A stretch of 64,000 nt of DNA from Parus major (taxonomy: Eukaryota; Chordata; Aves; Passeriformes; Paridae): positions 80,075,769 to 80,139,768 of the forward strand of contig NC_031768.1 of assembly GCF_001522545.3 (NCBI RefSeq). Reading direction: 5' to 3'. Under the pieces are notes generated by a model, which was not told the origin of the DNA, searched no databases, and saw only the letters and a list, made by a program, of their open reading frames with translations. Position numbers and translations under genes: made by a program. Numbering within the stretch: position 1 is the stretch's first letter; every line of letters starts with the position of its first letter. Shown piece after piece: positions 37,150 to 50,600 of this stretch.

Positions 37150-37258
37150 TGGAGGACTCATTCCAGTACTTTCACAGGAAATGAAATTAGGAATTGATGG
37201 GTCAATTGTTTCTGGGTCCTCTTTTGGGCCTTTTTTGTAGATGGGTATGATATATTTC
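37150..37258 (-). pseudogene. CR1 reverse-transcriptase fragment
   Basis: On the minus strand the sequence encodes I-I-P-I-Y-K-K-G-P-K-E-D-P, which matches the conserved IPIFKKGxKEDPxNYRP entry to the CR1 RT domain. The frame then loses similarity to RT. It lies about 200 bp upstream (in element orientation) of the CR1 3' UTR at 36442-36975, whereas an intact element has well over 1 kb between them. The copy is therefore internally deleted and dead. Confidence 0.7.
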
Positions 37259-37511
37259 ATACTGCTGATCTACTCTTGCTATGACAAACTACTTGCTGAT
37301 ATTAATGTAGCCTAAAGGTAGGTGTTGTAATCTCCTACTTAATCCTGTGAAATTCTTCCACCATTAAGCATACCTTAAACCAAAACCCAAGTGATATTCA
37401 AGTTTATGTCACAACGCTCTTAACAGTCATCTTCCTCAAACAAGCAAACAAACAACAAAAAAACCCCAACTGTCTTTCCTTGATGACTCTCCTCAGAACT
37501 CCAGATGACAG

Positions 37512-37633
37512 ATGGAGGTCAAGTTGGATGAGGCTTTGAGAAACCTGGTCTAGTGAAGGGGTCCTTGCCCATGGCAGAGGTGGAACTGCATGATCTGGAA
37601 GGTCCCTCCCAACTCAAACCATTCTGTCACTGT
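37512..37633 (+). mobile_element. CR1 3' fragment
   Basis: CAAGTTGGATGAGGCTTTGA, GAAACCTGGTCTAGTGAAGG, CCTTGCCCATGGCAG and AAGGTCCCTCCCAACTCAAA are followed by CCATTCTGTCACTGTTGG. It lies near the minus-strand CR1 at 36442-37258 but in the opposite orientation, so it is a separate insertion. Confidence 0.93.
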
Positions 37634-40600
37634 TGGCTGTTGGATATTCAACCCCAGGAAAATGAAAGGTAACATTCATTAGGAACTTCTGAGCTTACAT
37701 CTGAAACAAGAGTAAAATTTAATGAAGAAGGGTTTTCTGGAAGGAATTCTATCTGAAATTTAAATTTTACAGTATAGTCATTTCTACTGAACACATATAA
37801 AAAAAAATAAAAATATATAATTCACAGATTCATATAAATGCATACAACTACTTGTGAAACTGACCTGAAGATTTGTTTTGTGTTGTTTTGTTTTTGTAGC
37901 TCAGGTCATGATTGCATATAAAATATATGTAAAAACATCCCAACACCGTTCAACGGAGCACACCCATTGTGCCGGTATCACAAGACAGAAAATAATTACA
38001 CAGGACTGATATACTTTCTGTGAATTAGTACAAGCTATTTATGAGTTAGAGCACTCTAAACCTATGGAAAGATTATTTCTTTCTCTGTGTATTCACTGGC
38101 TCCTCACTTTTTTAAAAAGGGAATTAATAATACTTTACTCAGCTTCTTTGAAGGAAGATAGGATGGGTGTGCAGTTGTGAGCTTTGAATAACTTTACTGC
38201 TTCTGTTTCTCTGGCAATAAAACGATCTACTATAATAGACCATTATTTAAAACTTTTTTGACAAGTGCTTTTATGAAAATTGAGCAGTGGAAAATTTCCG
38301 CAGGTTGCAGTTTCCCTTGGGAAGAAAAAAATTATAGGAAATTCCTTTCAATCTTGTCAGCCCAATAAAATACAATGTTTCATATATACAAATAATGTGA
38401 AGAAATTACTGAAAAATGCAACCCAACTTGGATGTGTAGAAAATTGAGAGAATCAATCAGAAGTGCTTCTGTCTTGATGCTCAAGATGCTCAAAATAAAT
38501 GCAAACAATAAACGTTCTATTTTCAAATTAGTTCATGATAATAATGCATCTTTACTGAACTCACATAAGGAAATGAATGATTTGTTATAAACACAGAGAG
38601 AAGCACAGAATGCACAGTGTATCAGGATAAAATGTTCATAGGAATTCATACTAACTGGGAGGTATTTCATAGTGAGAATTGATACAAAAAACAATCTACA
38701 TTAAATTGTGTTAAGAAGTGAACAACAAACAAAATTGAGGCTGGTGGAACCTGTTATCCCATTCTTATTGAAACAACACAATTTTCTTCCATTCTAAGCC
38801 TCCTACTACACCTTTAACTCATTGCAAGATGGATCAGAGTCCGGCTTAAAATTCTAATAGATCTTTATATCATATTTGTATGAAGATATTCAAAACCTGA
38901 ATATATCAGTCTAAACGAAAACACTTTTCACATATATACATTTACACCTTCCTCTTTTCATTGGTCTATAACACCAGGTTGCACCCAAATGCACTATATA
39001 AGGTGCATTTTACCTCTGTTATTTCTTTGTTCTCTTCATTACCCCTAAACACAATTTTGTCCAACTCCAGATACGAATGTTTTTAACTGGTTATTACAGA
39101 ATAGTTTATAGTGTGGAGGCTACACTGCCAGTTTTTGCCCCCTTTCCTGCCTGCACTGCTCAGCCAGAATATCTCTGTACAGATTATTGTGTTAGAGTCA
39201 TAAATATCTCATTCTACCTAGAGCAACTGATTGCCACTGCTATCTATATAAAGTTGTAGGTGTACCACACTATGATAAAAGAAAAATAAGTAACAGAATG
39301 ATGTTCAGAGACTATGTCTAAAACAGCACTGAATGGACCTACATTAAAATTACAGACTTCAGTAACCAAGTTCATTTATAAAGTTACAGTCATTATATTG
39401 AGGCTAGACAAGAGATAGAATGGATACGGCCTGTAGTTCATTAATTGCAAAAAAAACTCTTTGTGAATGTTTGCATGTGCAAACACATGTAGCAAAATAC
39501 CTGACAAAAGAATCTGAACAGGTATATCTCATTTGAACTGAGAGGGAATATTTTGCAATGTGCAATTTTTCTCATTCTGTAGTATTATGGTTTAACAATA
39601 TCTTATGAAAAGACTTTGTGCCTGAGAGTTCTCCCAATCACAGCAACATACAGAGTAGATTTGGATCAGGAGGGAGAAATAAGAAGAAGATAAAGCTGAC
39701 ATCTGCCTCATCATCTGTTTACCATTCTGCTTTTCTAGACAATAACACTGGAAAAGATTTCTATCCTTTCCTAAAGGGCCAAAGAGGAGTAATTTTCTCA
39801 CTCCAATCCTGAATGAGAAGGCATGGTCAGTCTTCATGGGAAGGATTTGGGGAGGGAAACATGGAAGGAGGGATGAGTGTTGGAGGGAAGGGCAGGTGGG
39901 TATAGTGGAGAGGCAAAGGTGTAGCATCTCTGCTGCCATTATAGAGAAACTGGGAATAAGGTGGAAATTAGCTACAACAAATTTGAATGAGAGAAAAGGG
40001 TGGGAGCAGAAATCACTGTAAAGCAGAAGAGAAGGAAGGCAAGCACTAGTAGGATCACAGTGGAGAATTCAAGACTTTAGGACTAAGATAAGTCTTGCTA
40101 TGGAGGCAAGGATATGACTTAAAGGAGGAGGGAAAAATCATTATTTACTCCCTGCAGGCAAAAGAAAGCAATTGTGACCACCACAGGGTTTTTGCTTTTT
40201 TCCTGCCTTCCCAAGACAGTAGAAAATTTTTTTCTCCTATTCAGGATGTTGAAAGGTGGAAATCACAACACAAAAGAGAACAGAATATGCAGGAAAATAT
40301 GATACAGCTTGTGTTGGAATGTCAAATCTTCATCTCTGTGAAATAAAAAAGAAGCCAGGTTGGTACTGTCCTGCAGCCACCACTAAGAGAGAAAGAACTC
40401 TGTGTATGGAAACTACATGTCATGGTTTTTTTGTGCAGTCTGTCTTCTCCAGAGCACTAGTACTGAGGAAAGTTTTTATTCCTTCGTTGAAAACAAATAG
40501 TTAAAAAGGAAGGTTCACCGTCCAAAATGGGGCAAGCTGCAGGGAAATAGTGGTTCTAATCTCCCTCCTTGCACAGAGGCAAAAAAAAAGTAACAAAACC

Positions 40601-40701
40601 TAAACCTATCTGACAATAATAATCAATCCAGAAGGAACAAAAAGATTTTGAGAAATGAGAAGAAGTGCATGCAATACTGTGCAAGATTTAAAATACACTT
40701 C
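37634..40701. other. Intergenic, nothing recognised
   Basis: AT-rich sequence. It contains a G-rich stretch at 39848-39900 and a small palindrome, TGTTTGCA TG TGCAAACA, at 39468-39485. Open frames of up to 115 codons near 39.6-39.9 kb have no recognisable domain. Confidence 0.55.
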
Positions 40702-40812
40702 CACAGAATTACAGAATCACACTATATCTGAGGCTGGAAGGGGCCTCTGGAGGTAATCTGCTCAAATCTCACTGCTCTGGCAGAGCCACTGAGGCCCTTC
40801 CCAAGACTACAA
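40702..40812 (-). mobile_element. CR1 3' fragment
   Basis: CACAGAATTACAGAATCACA, GAGGCTGGAAGGGGCCTCTG and GGTAATCTGCTCAAATCTC are reverse-complement tail of a CR1 subfamily with a GGAAGGGGCCTCTGGAG motif. 5'-truncated. Confidence 0.85.
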
Positions 40813-42602
40813 TGATTTCCAGTCACAACAGATATCGGCAGTGATCAGGATGAAAGGGAACTCTAGTAAGGAAAGCAGAATATAATGTGTGATTTTGCAT
40901 AAAGCAGGGTACATGATAACCTTCCATGATGAGGTGACTAGCTTGGTTGATAAGAGGGAGGAGGGACATTTTTTATACAATATTTTGTTTGGTGGCCTAA
41001 ATGAAAACTCCACTGTTTTTCTGAGTAAAGGTTATTTGGAAAACTGGTGCACCATTTCTTGGTACACAGGTTTTTCTCATTGCAGGGTACAAAAGAGAAT
41101 TAATAAGGACTGGCATCTTCCCAAAACAAAATGTATTACCATTTTTCAATGTGAATTAAAGACATTTTATGAGTAAAATAATAATTTCAAGGGCTGAAGC
41201 TTTTGTCCCTGTGAATAGGCAATCTTAGGAAAGCAGTATGAAACGGATAATGGTGCTGTCTGATTTCTACAGAAGACAAATAAAATACCTAAAGAAAAGC
41301 TGGATGACTCATCATACTGCCTGGAGGTTTTTCTAAAGTAGCCTGAAGACAAAAAAGAGCGTTTAGTCACTACAGACTCCTAGAGAAAGCAGAGATGTGA
41401 ACATACAGGGTATAGAAGAAAACACACACAATACCAAACATGTCAGGGAATTTGGCAATACCAATTGATTGCTTTTTTCCCCACAGAAATTCTTGGCTGA
41501 ACTTGCTGTCTGAAAAAGATATCTTTGACACCTGTATTTCACTTATAATGATAGTTTAAATTGCAACAAAGATTTTGACAGCTCTAATTTTCCTTTCTAG
41601 AGAGTAAAGGGGCTTTGTGAAATGAGTCCAACTGGTGTTGAATCTGTGACAAAATATCTTCAAGCCTACATTCTATAAAATCTACATCTATTATAGTAAA
41701 TTATTGTAAACACAGACATTGTCAAACAGTGACTTCACATATTATTCAAGAACTTTTGAATACTTGCACCAGAAATGTTTAATTATTTATTTCAGGTTTG
41801 TTCAAAGAATGCAAATCACGATATATTGTTTGTGGATTAGAGAGCATCACAACCATTCTTGGTAAGTAGCTATTGAAAATGAGGGAGAAAACCCAGTACA
41901 CAGTTTTCTTCCAAGTGGGGCATAAAAACAATAGAAAGATCACTTTAGCAGTGAAAACCAGGTGTCCAGGGCAGATGGCCATGTTCACCAAAAGGCAGGA
42001 GTCTGAACTATTAAAGTATAATGGTGGAAAAGTTCTTTCAGCCTTCACTGAGTCACCCATATTATATGAATACTAAGACAAAGCAGAGATCATACCAAAC
42101 CTCTGGGTTTTAACAAGCCCCTCTGAATTAGCAGTGCCAAGATTAACAAGGAATCTACAGTAGAGATTCATATACCTGAAAAAGCACTTGAATGAATTCA
42201 TGCAAGTTAAATATCACAATAAAACTATAGCTTCTTTCTACTCCAGAGTGAAATGAGGGATGAAGTTCTAAATGAACCAGACACTTGATGTGAAATGGCC
42301 CAAACCACTAAAAGCCCAAGAATGACAATCAGTCATTTGTCTCCTGATGCCTATTGGAGACATTGGAGTTCCATAAACTTCCTGAAAAAGGAATAAAACC
42401 TTTCTAAAGAACATTTTATTCTACTAAAAGTTTTATTGCAGAGACACTGCCATAACTTCACAAATACTCATTGGAAATAGCATCACAGCACCAGAGGATT
42501 TTTTTCTTCCCAAACCAGATGCTTTTAGTTTTCTATCCAGTGATTAGGAGTTCAGTCTTCATGGCGGCTACTTCCACAAATATAGCAGAATGAAATTCTG
42601 CC
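40813..42602. other. Intergenic, nothing recognised
   Basis: AT-rich sequence with overlapping 60-95-codon chance frames. No exon or mobile element recognised. Confidence 0.55.
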
Positions 42603-43190
42603 TGGTTAAGGTTGGAAGGGATGTTAAAGATCATTTGGTTCCAACTTTCCTACCACTGTCAGGGATGCCACTCTCTAGATCAGGTTGGTCAGGGCCTGAA
42701 AATCCCACCCAACCTTGAATACTTCCAGCTATGGAGCATCCACAGCACCTCTGGGCAATTTATTCCAGTGTTTAACATCTCTGGGCAAATAATTTATTCC
42801 TAACATCTAATGTAAACCTGCATTCTTTCAGTTTAAAACTGTTGTCCCTTGTCCTGTCACTACTGCACGTATAAAAAGATCCTCTCCTCACTTTACACAA
42901 GCTCTCTTTAGGTACTGGAAGGCCACAGTGAGGTCTTTCTGGAACCTTTCCTTCTCCAGGCAGAGCAGTGCCAGCTGTCTCAGCCTGGCTTCACAGGAGA
43001 GGTGTTCCAGCCCTCAGATCTTTGTGACCTGCTCTGGACCCACTCCAACAGGTGTCTTTCCTGTGCTGAGGTCCCCAGAGCTGGATGCAGCACTCCAGCT
43101 GGGGTCTCACCAGGCCCCTCTCTGGTGGCCACGCTGATGCAGCCCAGGACATGCTTGGCTTGCTGGGCTGTGAGCACATGCTGCTGGTGA
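42603..43190 (-). mobile_element. CR1 LINE fragment, about 590 bp, longest in the window
   Basis: Continuous reverse-complement CR1 from GTTAAGGTTGGAAGGGATG, through GCAAATAATTTATTCC, CCCTTGTCCTGTCACTACTG, ACTGGAAGGCCACAGTGAGG, CTTCTCCAGGCAGAGCAGTG, CCCCAGAGCTGGATGCAGCA and GATGCAGCCCAGGACATGC. It lacks the terminal TCATAGAAT repeats and is truncated at its 5' end. Open frames of 60-148 codons over it are by-products of the low-stop CR1 sequence. Confidence 0.97.
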
Positions 43191-44994
43191 CAGATTTGTC
43201 TTCTGATGCTTATGCTTTATCTTCAGTGATGCCACAAGGGCCAAGAAGGACACTGACAATATTATTGCTCTCTCAGAAGGAGAACAGGATTACAAAAGCA
43301 ATTTCACGTACATATAGGTTGTGGCTTTTGTTCCACATAATTCAGTTTTTAGCAGATAATTTTGGTTCAAGGGAAAGGAAAATCATACAAATCTGTGACT
43401 ACCCAAATTTTTCAAAACAGGAGAAAAAAGATAAGGAGATTTTTTTTGTTAATTTAATATCTCACAGAAAACAATGTAGAAGACCTATTTGTACTATGAC
43501 AAAAGAAACTGGTCTTTTCTATGAAGATTAGTAATTAATTAAAGACAGGTTCTGGTACATAAGAAATGTAGTATCAGAATTCCTCATATCTATGGAATGA
43601 AAAAAAAATATCTGCCATAGAAAAATGAGATACTGTCTGTTCTAATTATAAGCTAGCATCTCACAGAAAATGAAGGGGGAAAAAAAATAAAATTTAATTG
43701 CCAAACATCAAAAATATTTCAATGTGACAATAAGACTAGAGGATGAGGCACACCTGAAAAAAGTTATATTCTACTTTCTATAAAACATGAGACCACTGGA
43801 AAAACTAATATGTGTATATATTCAGAAATAAGAGGGAAATTTTTTAAAGATGTTGCAGGCTCATATCTAACTGTAAGGCATGCAAGCAGATCTCATCCAG
43901 CTTAAGACTGCAAATGGGAACCAATTGGCCTTCATTTCCTGGTTATTTACAGAACAGCTGGAGGCATACTCACTTATTAAAACAATAAATTGTTTAACAT
44001 TTCAAACCACCCTCATTAAGAACATGAGGTCTGAAATAAACTGTAAAATATTAACGAAATTAATTAAATATCTTTTCTTCAAAGTGGGTGGTGATGGAAT
44101 TTCCTCTCTGATATAATGTTCCCAGTAACTGAACCTTACAGAATGTTCACTGGAATTTCTGCATACAAGCAGGAAAGAAGCATCTGACCACTTCATTGGA
44201 ATATTTGTGGTGGAATCAAGATATTTGGAATGAATTTAGCAGTCTAGTGATGTCTATAGAGTAAATGTCTGCATTCAGCCATGTCTCCTTTGAATTCCTT
44301 TTTAGGCAATAGATATGGTCACTTATGTAAGTCATCTGACCAGCCGTGGGATTTAATAAGTCGCATCTTAGGTGTATAAACTGTACTGTATCATCTAAAA
44401 ATGGATTTCAGGGTCCTGATCTTGTGTAAAGATACTGACATGTAAATTTCATAGGGTGTGCTCAGAAGGGCCATTAGGATCTCTACTGTAGTCATCTCTC
44501 CTGGCCCTATATTTCCTTTTGAGGCCTCAGGAGCCACCAAAAATATAGGGTAGGAGTGTGTTAAGAGGGTTTATTAGATTTTTTTTAATCCCCATTGTCA
44601 TGGGAAATCTCTGTGCTATGTAAGCACTGGGATGTGGTTGAATATGAAAGTGTTGTCTTTCAGACCACACAGGCTGGGACAAGATTCTCTTCTTTCATAG
44701 GCAGAGCCAGTTTGTTGTAAAGCATCAGCAAAGCCAGGCACAGACGTGGCTGATGTTGGTGAGAAGTTGCAGGGTGGGGAGGACACCTTTCAATTGCAAG
44801 TGAAATTACTTTGGCTTTCTGTAGAAAATACAGAGGGTGACAGCCTGCCTCCCTCAAAGTTCTGAGATCTAGACAGATCATAAATCAAAGTGGACATGGA
44901 AAGTTTGGGTGCCTCCAGATTCCTCTTTAAGACTAATTAAGCATCTATTGAATGATTTGGAAACTAGAGAAGGGGTGTTGAGTTTTCAATCCAG
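43191..44994. other. Intergenic, nothing recognised
   Basis: AT-rich sequence with short A-runs. No exon or mobile element recognised. Confidence 0.55.
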
Positions 44995-45115
44995 GATCAT
45001 TAAATCATTAAGTTAGAAAAAACCTCCAAGATCATTGAGCCCAACTAATGTTTGGTTAACCCACTATCACAATATTGACCACTAAACCATGTCCCCAAAT
45101 GCCACTATGTGGTTT
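44995..45115 (-). mobile_element. CR1 3' fragment of a second subfamily
   Basis: AAAAACCTCCAAGATCATTG, AGCCCAACTAATG and ACTAAACCATGTCCCCAAAT match the reverse complement of the CR1 subfamily that contains the phrase CATTTAGTGACATGGTTTAG. Diverged and 5'-truncated. Confidence 0.85.
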
Positions 45116-47469
45116 CAGCATTACAAGGATTAGTATATCCTTCCAGTCTGGTTCATGGTGGCACCTCTTTTAAAATAAGCTCCAAGTGAAATCTTCCAAG
45201 AATATTGTCCTGACTTTGAGACATCTCACTTAGTATGGACAGGTATTTGGCAAAAAAAAAAATATCTGTTGTATGACTGGAAGAAAAGTTACAATTTCTT
45301 AAGGTGGTGCAGTAAGTAAGGTTACTTCTTATAGAAGTAAGGTGGTGTATTTTCACTGGGACCAATAAGAGCATTAAAACAAACTCCTGAAACAGCTTTG
45401 GGGTGACAAAGCAAGAGAGCAAAGAAAACTCCTCAGTCGGCTGCAACAGTGATGGTGATTGGGATCAAGGGAAATACTGGCAATGTTTGACACAAAGTGT
45501 CTATTGAGTTTGTCTATTTGGGGGACAGTCCTGGGTACCAGTGAAGCATGCTATAAGCAGCACAAGATCACAGTGCAGGACTTCTAAATCTTTTGCATCT
45601 CTAGATCTTCTGTGTCTTAGCAGTGCTAGAACTAAAGAAATGTCTGGAAAAACTAGACATCTCAAAATCTGCGTTGACTGCACACAGAGATAGTCACTGG
45701 AATGAGAAATATTTAAGACCATTGTTTTCTCTTAAATTCCATTTTATATGTCAGGGAAGATCTACATAATGCTGCCTTTACAGGAAACAGAACTTTGAAA
45801 AGCACATTGCCAATTTATGCCAAATTGGTGACAAGTTGTAAGTCTAAATGAGCTTCTCCTGACAGCAGATATCTGAAGATGCAAAGAGGTATCAGACTAT
45901 GCTTATTCAAGATCCTCAAAAGACACTACAAATAAAGGCAACCAGTTGATTCAATACTTTATTGAAACACAGAGTTTGGACAAAAAGCAGCTTCTGCAAA
46001 CAGAATTCTGGAATCAAACGCAGGGTTACTCTTCTGGTCTAGTACTGCTGCTTTTGAAAAATTAAGACTTCAATCCATAGAGAAGAATAACTATGGTGTG
46101 TGTTGTTATTGTGGCTAAAGGAAAGAATTTAGAAACAAGGAGAAAATATGTCAGCAACACAAGCTCTAGCAAATGGGAAACAGTGATATAAACACTATGG
46201 CATGTCAAGACATTCAACTTTCTTGTTTGGATGTAAAGATCTCTACCTACCACCACAGAATCTTTGACTGACATTATATTCACAGATGTTGTTTGAATGA
46301 AAAAACTACAAGATTGTGATGGGAAAAAGGAGGCTGGAGGAGTTTTTCTTCCTTATGTCCAAACACTTACACTGGTCTTTTAAAAACCAATAATAACCTT
46401 TGATAAATGTATATGTACAAGGAAACTGCATTGCTTTTTCATGATGTAGAAAAATTATTCTTTTTAGAGAAAAATGTATTTTTGAGAATTTAATTCCAAT
46501 GCATGTTGACTTTCCAAAAAATTAATAATGGAGTCATAATTATTCTAAAGACAGATGCTTGACTGTATTGATTGGATACACACAGCAAAGGTTCAAATTT
46601 TGGCAAAACAAATCAGAAATCTCTTGAGGCATTATTAATAAGCCATTTTAAATGTTGAGAAACAGCCCACAAACAAGTGAGTTAGACAGAATCTTTGTTA
46701 CCTCATAAGAATTAGCTAATATTTGGTTTAATAACATATTAGTCAATAGAGATGAAAAATGGACACAGAAATGCCAGTCATTTAACATAGTCCAGCAATA
46801 TTAAGAACCTGATAGAAAAATGTAGAAAAAAGGATATGCAGACAAAAATATTCTGTTCTGCTTTCCATAAGTTTTACAGCTGTCTTATATGAAATAAGTC
46901 AAACAAAACCTTTAAAAAAATTTTAAAAGTAAAAAATAAAAAAAAAAGTTTCTTTTTATAAAAATATACTCATCAGGATAGCAGGATATTCAGCTTAATT
47001 ATGAAGCTAAAGACTTGACTATAAAATGAGAGTATAAAATATGTTTGGCTGTACTATTTTCAGACAAACTGAGATCTTTATTTTGACACCTGCTTCTTAC
47101 CTGCAGAGATTTCATCTATGCCAAGAAAAATGTACATAACATAATTACAATTTACAAAGAAAAGGGCTTAGGAAAAAGGCTGATACCTCTTTCTGAAAAC
47201 TGTTGCATGCTGATCTCCAGCCTATCTCCAGTGACAGGAGTTCATAAAGACAATATAAACCTTCATTTAGCCACATCATTCAAGAGTCATGTAGGGCTAC
47301 CTCTCGATCACAGAAACCACATGAGCCAATGGTGACTGAAGAGGAAGGTCCTGGAGCAATGGGAGAGGTGTCCATAAATTCTTCCCAGGGGTGTTCCTTG
47401 AGAGTAAGCCAAAGGGGCAGTCAAGAGCTTAATAATGCCATGGTGGTGTAGGATGTCCAAAAGAACCCT
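45116..47469. other. Intergenic, nothing recognised
   Basis: AT-rich sequence with A-runs around 46914-46950. No exon or mobile element recognised. Confidence 0.55.
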
Positions 47470-47624
47470 TCTACCTGCCCTGTCTGAAGCGTGGAACTGT
47501 GGGAATCCTAACCATATGTAGGGATGTGGCCAATGCCTGTCTCTTATACACATCTAGTCTACCTGCCCTGTCTGAAGCGTGGAACTGTGGGAATCCTAAC
47601 CATATGTAGGGATGTGGCCAATGC
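47470..47624. other. Assembly artefact: Tn5/Nextera mosaic end between duplicated host sequence
   Basis: Positions 47537-47555 read CTGTCTCTTATACACATCT, the complete 19-base mosaic end used in Tn5-based sequencing libraries. AG follows at 47556-47557, as in the start of the second half of a mate-pair junction adapter. The flanks are two identical 67-bp copies of host sequence, 47470-47536 and 47558-47624. The duplicated block plus adapter adds 88 bp that should not exist. The minus-strand frame opening M-C-I-R-D-R at 47553 is the familiar false peptide produced by this adapter. Confidence 0.97.
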
Positions 47625-50600
47625 TGGGCACATGACATACATCAGTGAAGCAAAATCAGGTTTCAGACACACTTTGCTTGATAATGGCTAGGATTTGACC
47701 TAACAGGACTAACCAAAAAGCCCATGGGTTTAGATTTTTCTACAGTTTCAAGATTTCCCCTGTGGAATAAAGACTGAGAAACAAGCATCTATCAGCACAA
47801 ATCAAGCTAATCTTTTGGAATTCATCCAAGAGCAAACAGCTCCACCTGTTCTGGAATGATAGATGGAGGACAGGCTGGAAGTAGTATTTTATGGCATTCT
47901 GCAGCAGAAACAAATCAAAGGGACAGCTTGCTTTGCTTTCTCAAGATATTAGGGAAGGGAAAGATTACTCTGAACATATTGAAAACATAAAAAGAGCACT
48001 AACCTGCATGTAAGACATTTAACTTTATAGCACGTGTATAAAGCTGTGATAGAGCACAGATCACTGACTAGTGATTTTACTATAAAAACACATATATCAT
48101 TTTCTCCATCCCTATTAAAAAAACACCTTTTCCTTTTTTTTAAATTGCACTTCACTGAAAAAAATAAAATAAGTTTTAGGAAAAATAACATCAGAGAAGG
48201 CTTTTTGATTATTCTGGCTTAAAGAAGTAAGGGATAATTCTTGGTTGTGTGTAGAGATGCAAGACATAATCTCACATCCTGGAAACTGCCATTCCAAAGA
48301 CAGATGATACGACTTTGTGGCTTCCATATGGTGTATGGGAGATCACAAACAGAAATGTTTCTGAATGGTTTGATCTAAGAGAAAATGTGTATATTACAAG
48401 GTCAGCAAAATCAATGTGAAGTCAAAAAGTCAAAAAATGTTTCTCTATTTGCAGGAGCCTGCTATAAATATCCTGTGTCAGTTGAAAAGGAAAAGAATTC
48501 TGAGAGAGAAAGCAGATAAATTCTTTACTGATAATATATATTAAGTTTAACAAGGAGAAAAAAAAATATGTTCAGACAGTTTGGTAATCAGAGATACTAT
48601 TTGGTACAGTAATTTGTTTTTCACAGATACTAAAATAGTAATACAGCTTTAAATTACACTGATTAAATTAAAATTAATATTTTCTTTCATATGAAATTGT
48701 CTGGTTAGTATTTATACCTATTCTGTTATGATGAATATAAAAGGACAGAACCCAGAGATGAAAAATTCATCATATAAATTTAAGCAGAATATAGTTTTCA
48801 CGATCCAAATGTTTGCAGGAAAGGAAGCTTAGAATGAGCACAACAGGTGAGGAAGCACACATGGCCTGTCTTTGCTCTTGGCCCTAGTGGATACATGCAG
48901 AGCACTCTTTGGAAAAAAGGAATACTTACTTCCACATTTTTAAATGAAAATAATTCTTGGATGGACATTTTACTATGGGTGGAAAGCTTTCATAATACAT
49001 TGTATTTCTGTAATATTATATATATTCAGAAAAAAAAATTTAAATGGTGCTAACATTGTCATGTGTCAATTCTTTATCTATGCAGTCTTTGTCCAAATGA
49101 AAAAGAAAGGATTGAATATAAACCCTTTCGTGCACAATTTCTGCATTTCACATGCTACTTACTCTTATATAAAACTGTTACAGAACAATCATTCAGAGAG
49201 CAGGAGCAATGATGAAAATTCAGAGAGTTTATCAACACTGCAGTCCTTCAACCTTACATGAAATATCAGTAAAAGCCCACTACTGTAATAATAGTGCTAG
49301 TGGCTTCATATACCTTATATAAAATCTTTATTGTACAAATAGTTAATAAAATATGGGCATTATTATGTGATTATTGTAAAATTTCTGGTCTCCATGCGTT
49401 AAAATGGCTGGAGAAATGGAAATGCCTTGCTGTATAGCTCCCTCTTGATTAAACTGATCAGGGACTTGGTGTCTGCTTAGGCTTTTGTGACCTTTTTAGT
49501 GCTTTGATCTAAAACACATAATCATCTTTCCTCAAAGCTTAAAAAGTGCAAATAGCAACAAGAATTTTTGCAGCACTAATAAAAAATGCCAAAGGCATGT
49601 ACACACATTTTTTAAATATATCACCTGATTCTTTTCACAGTAGAGCAAAAAATTTCCCTAGCAGAACTCTTTGGGAGAAAATTACTTATATGCAGTTTCA
49701 GAACAAGTTCTATTTAAGCTGCCTTTCAAACAGAAAGGTGCAGAAATAAATCAATAAAAACCATAAAAATCATCATCCCATACAAGAGCAGATTACTGAA
49801 GATTCAAGCAAACATGTTTCAGAAGGTTCAGTGTTCTGTACACACTGCTTTGACTGCAGAGACAGGGTTTTTTAAAATCAGTCTAAAACATCATATATTG
49901 TATCTAATTCCAAATGATGGAAATAAGACACTGGGGACTATTTCCCTCTTTATTCCCTTGATAATGTAAAAGTCCCTCAACTGGACTGTTCGCCCTTTAT
50001 AAATACTGTAGTCCAGAAGGGAACTTGGAAAAAAGTTCCATCCCTGACAGAAATTGCTTATTTCATTTATAAAGAATACTTTTAAAATATTTCTCTAATT
50101 TTACTCTGTTCTTGAGGCAAATAAGAAAATCCTGCATTATAACAAGTTATATTTTTAGGAAGTAAACCAGTAGAAGGAAAAATAAAAAGAAGAAAATAGA
50201 TCTGTGAGATTTTATTCAGTATAATACCTTGACCCTGAAAATGGATGTTCTAACCCTGCAGGTCATGGGTTCGCTTTCTGTGTAATGACAAAGATGATAG
50301 TCATTATTTTTGCAAAGGATTAGTCATTACACTTGTTGGTTTTGCTTAAAAACAATTAGAACCTCATGCTCAACAGTTTTTCTCTGTTAAACCACCTTTC
50401 GCAGTATCCATTCAAAGTAATAAATAGTGTTGGGACTAAAATGTAGCACAGAATTGTTCTGTCTCATATTATTAAGCCCTTTCAGTCAAAGTGGGAAAGC
50501 AAAGAAAGCTTGGTTTCCTTGCCCCAGTAGTCCCTGTTTTGTGATCTTTTTTGTGGGTTTTTGCCATTGCCAGGATTCTTAAAATACAGTCTTCTGTATT

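Noticed and set aside
43085..43531. 148-codon open frame on the + strand
   Set aside because: Its first third lies antisense over a CR1 fragment and the rest runs into unique AT-rich DNA.
47308..47553. 81-codon minus-strand frame starting M-C-I-R-D-R
   Set aside because: The start is encoded by the library adapter at 47537-47555, so it is an artefact.
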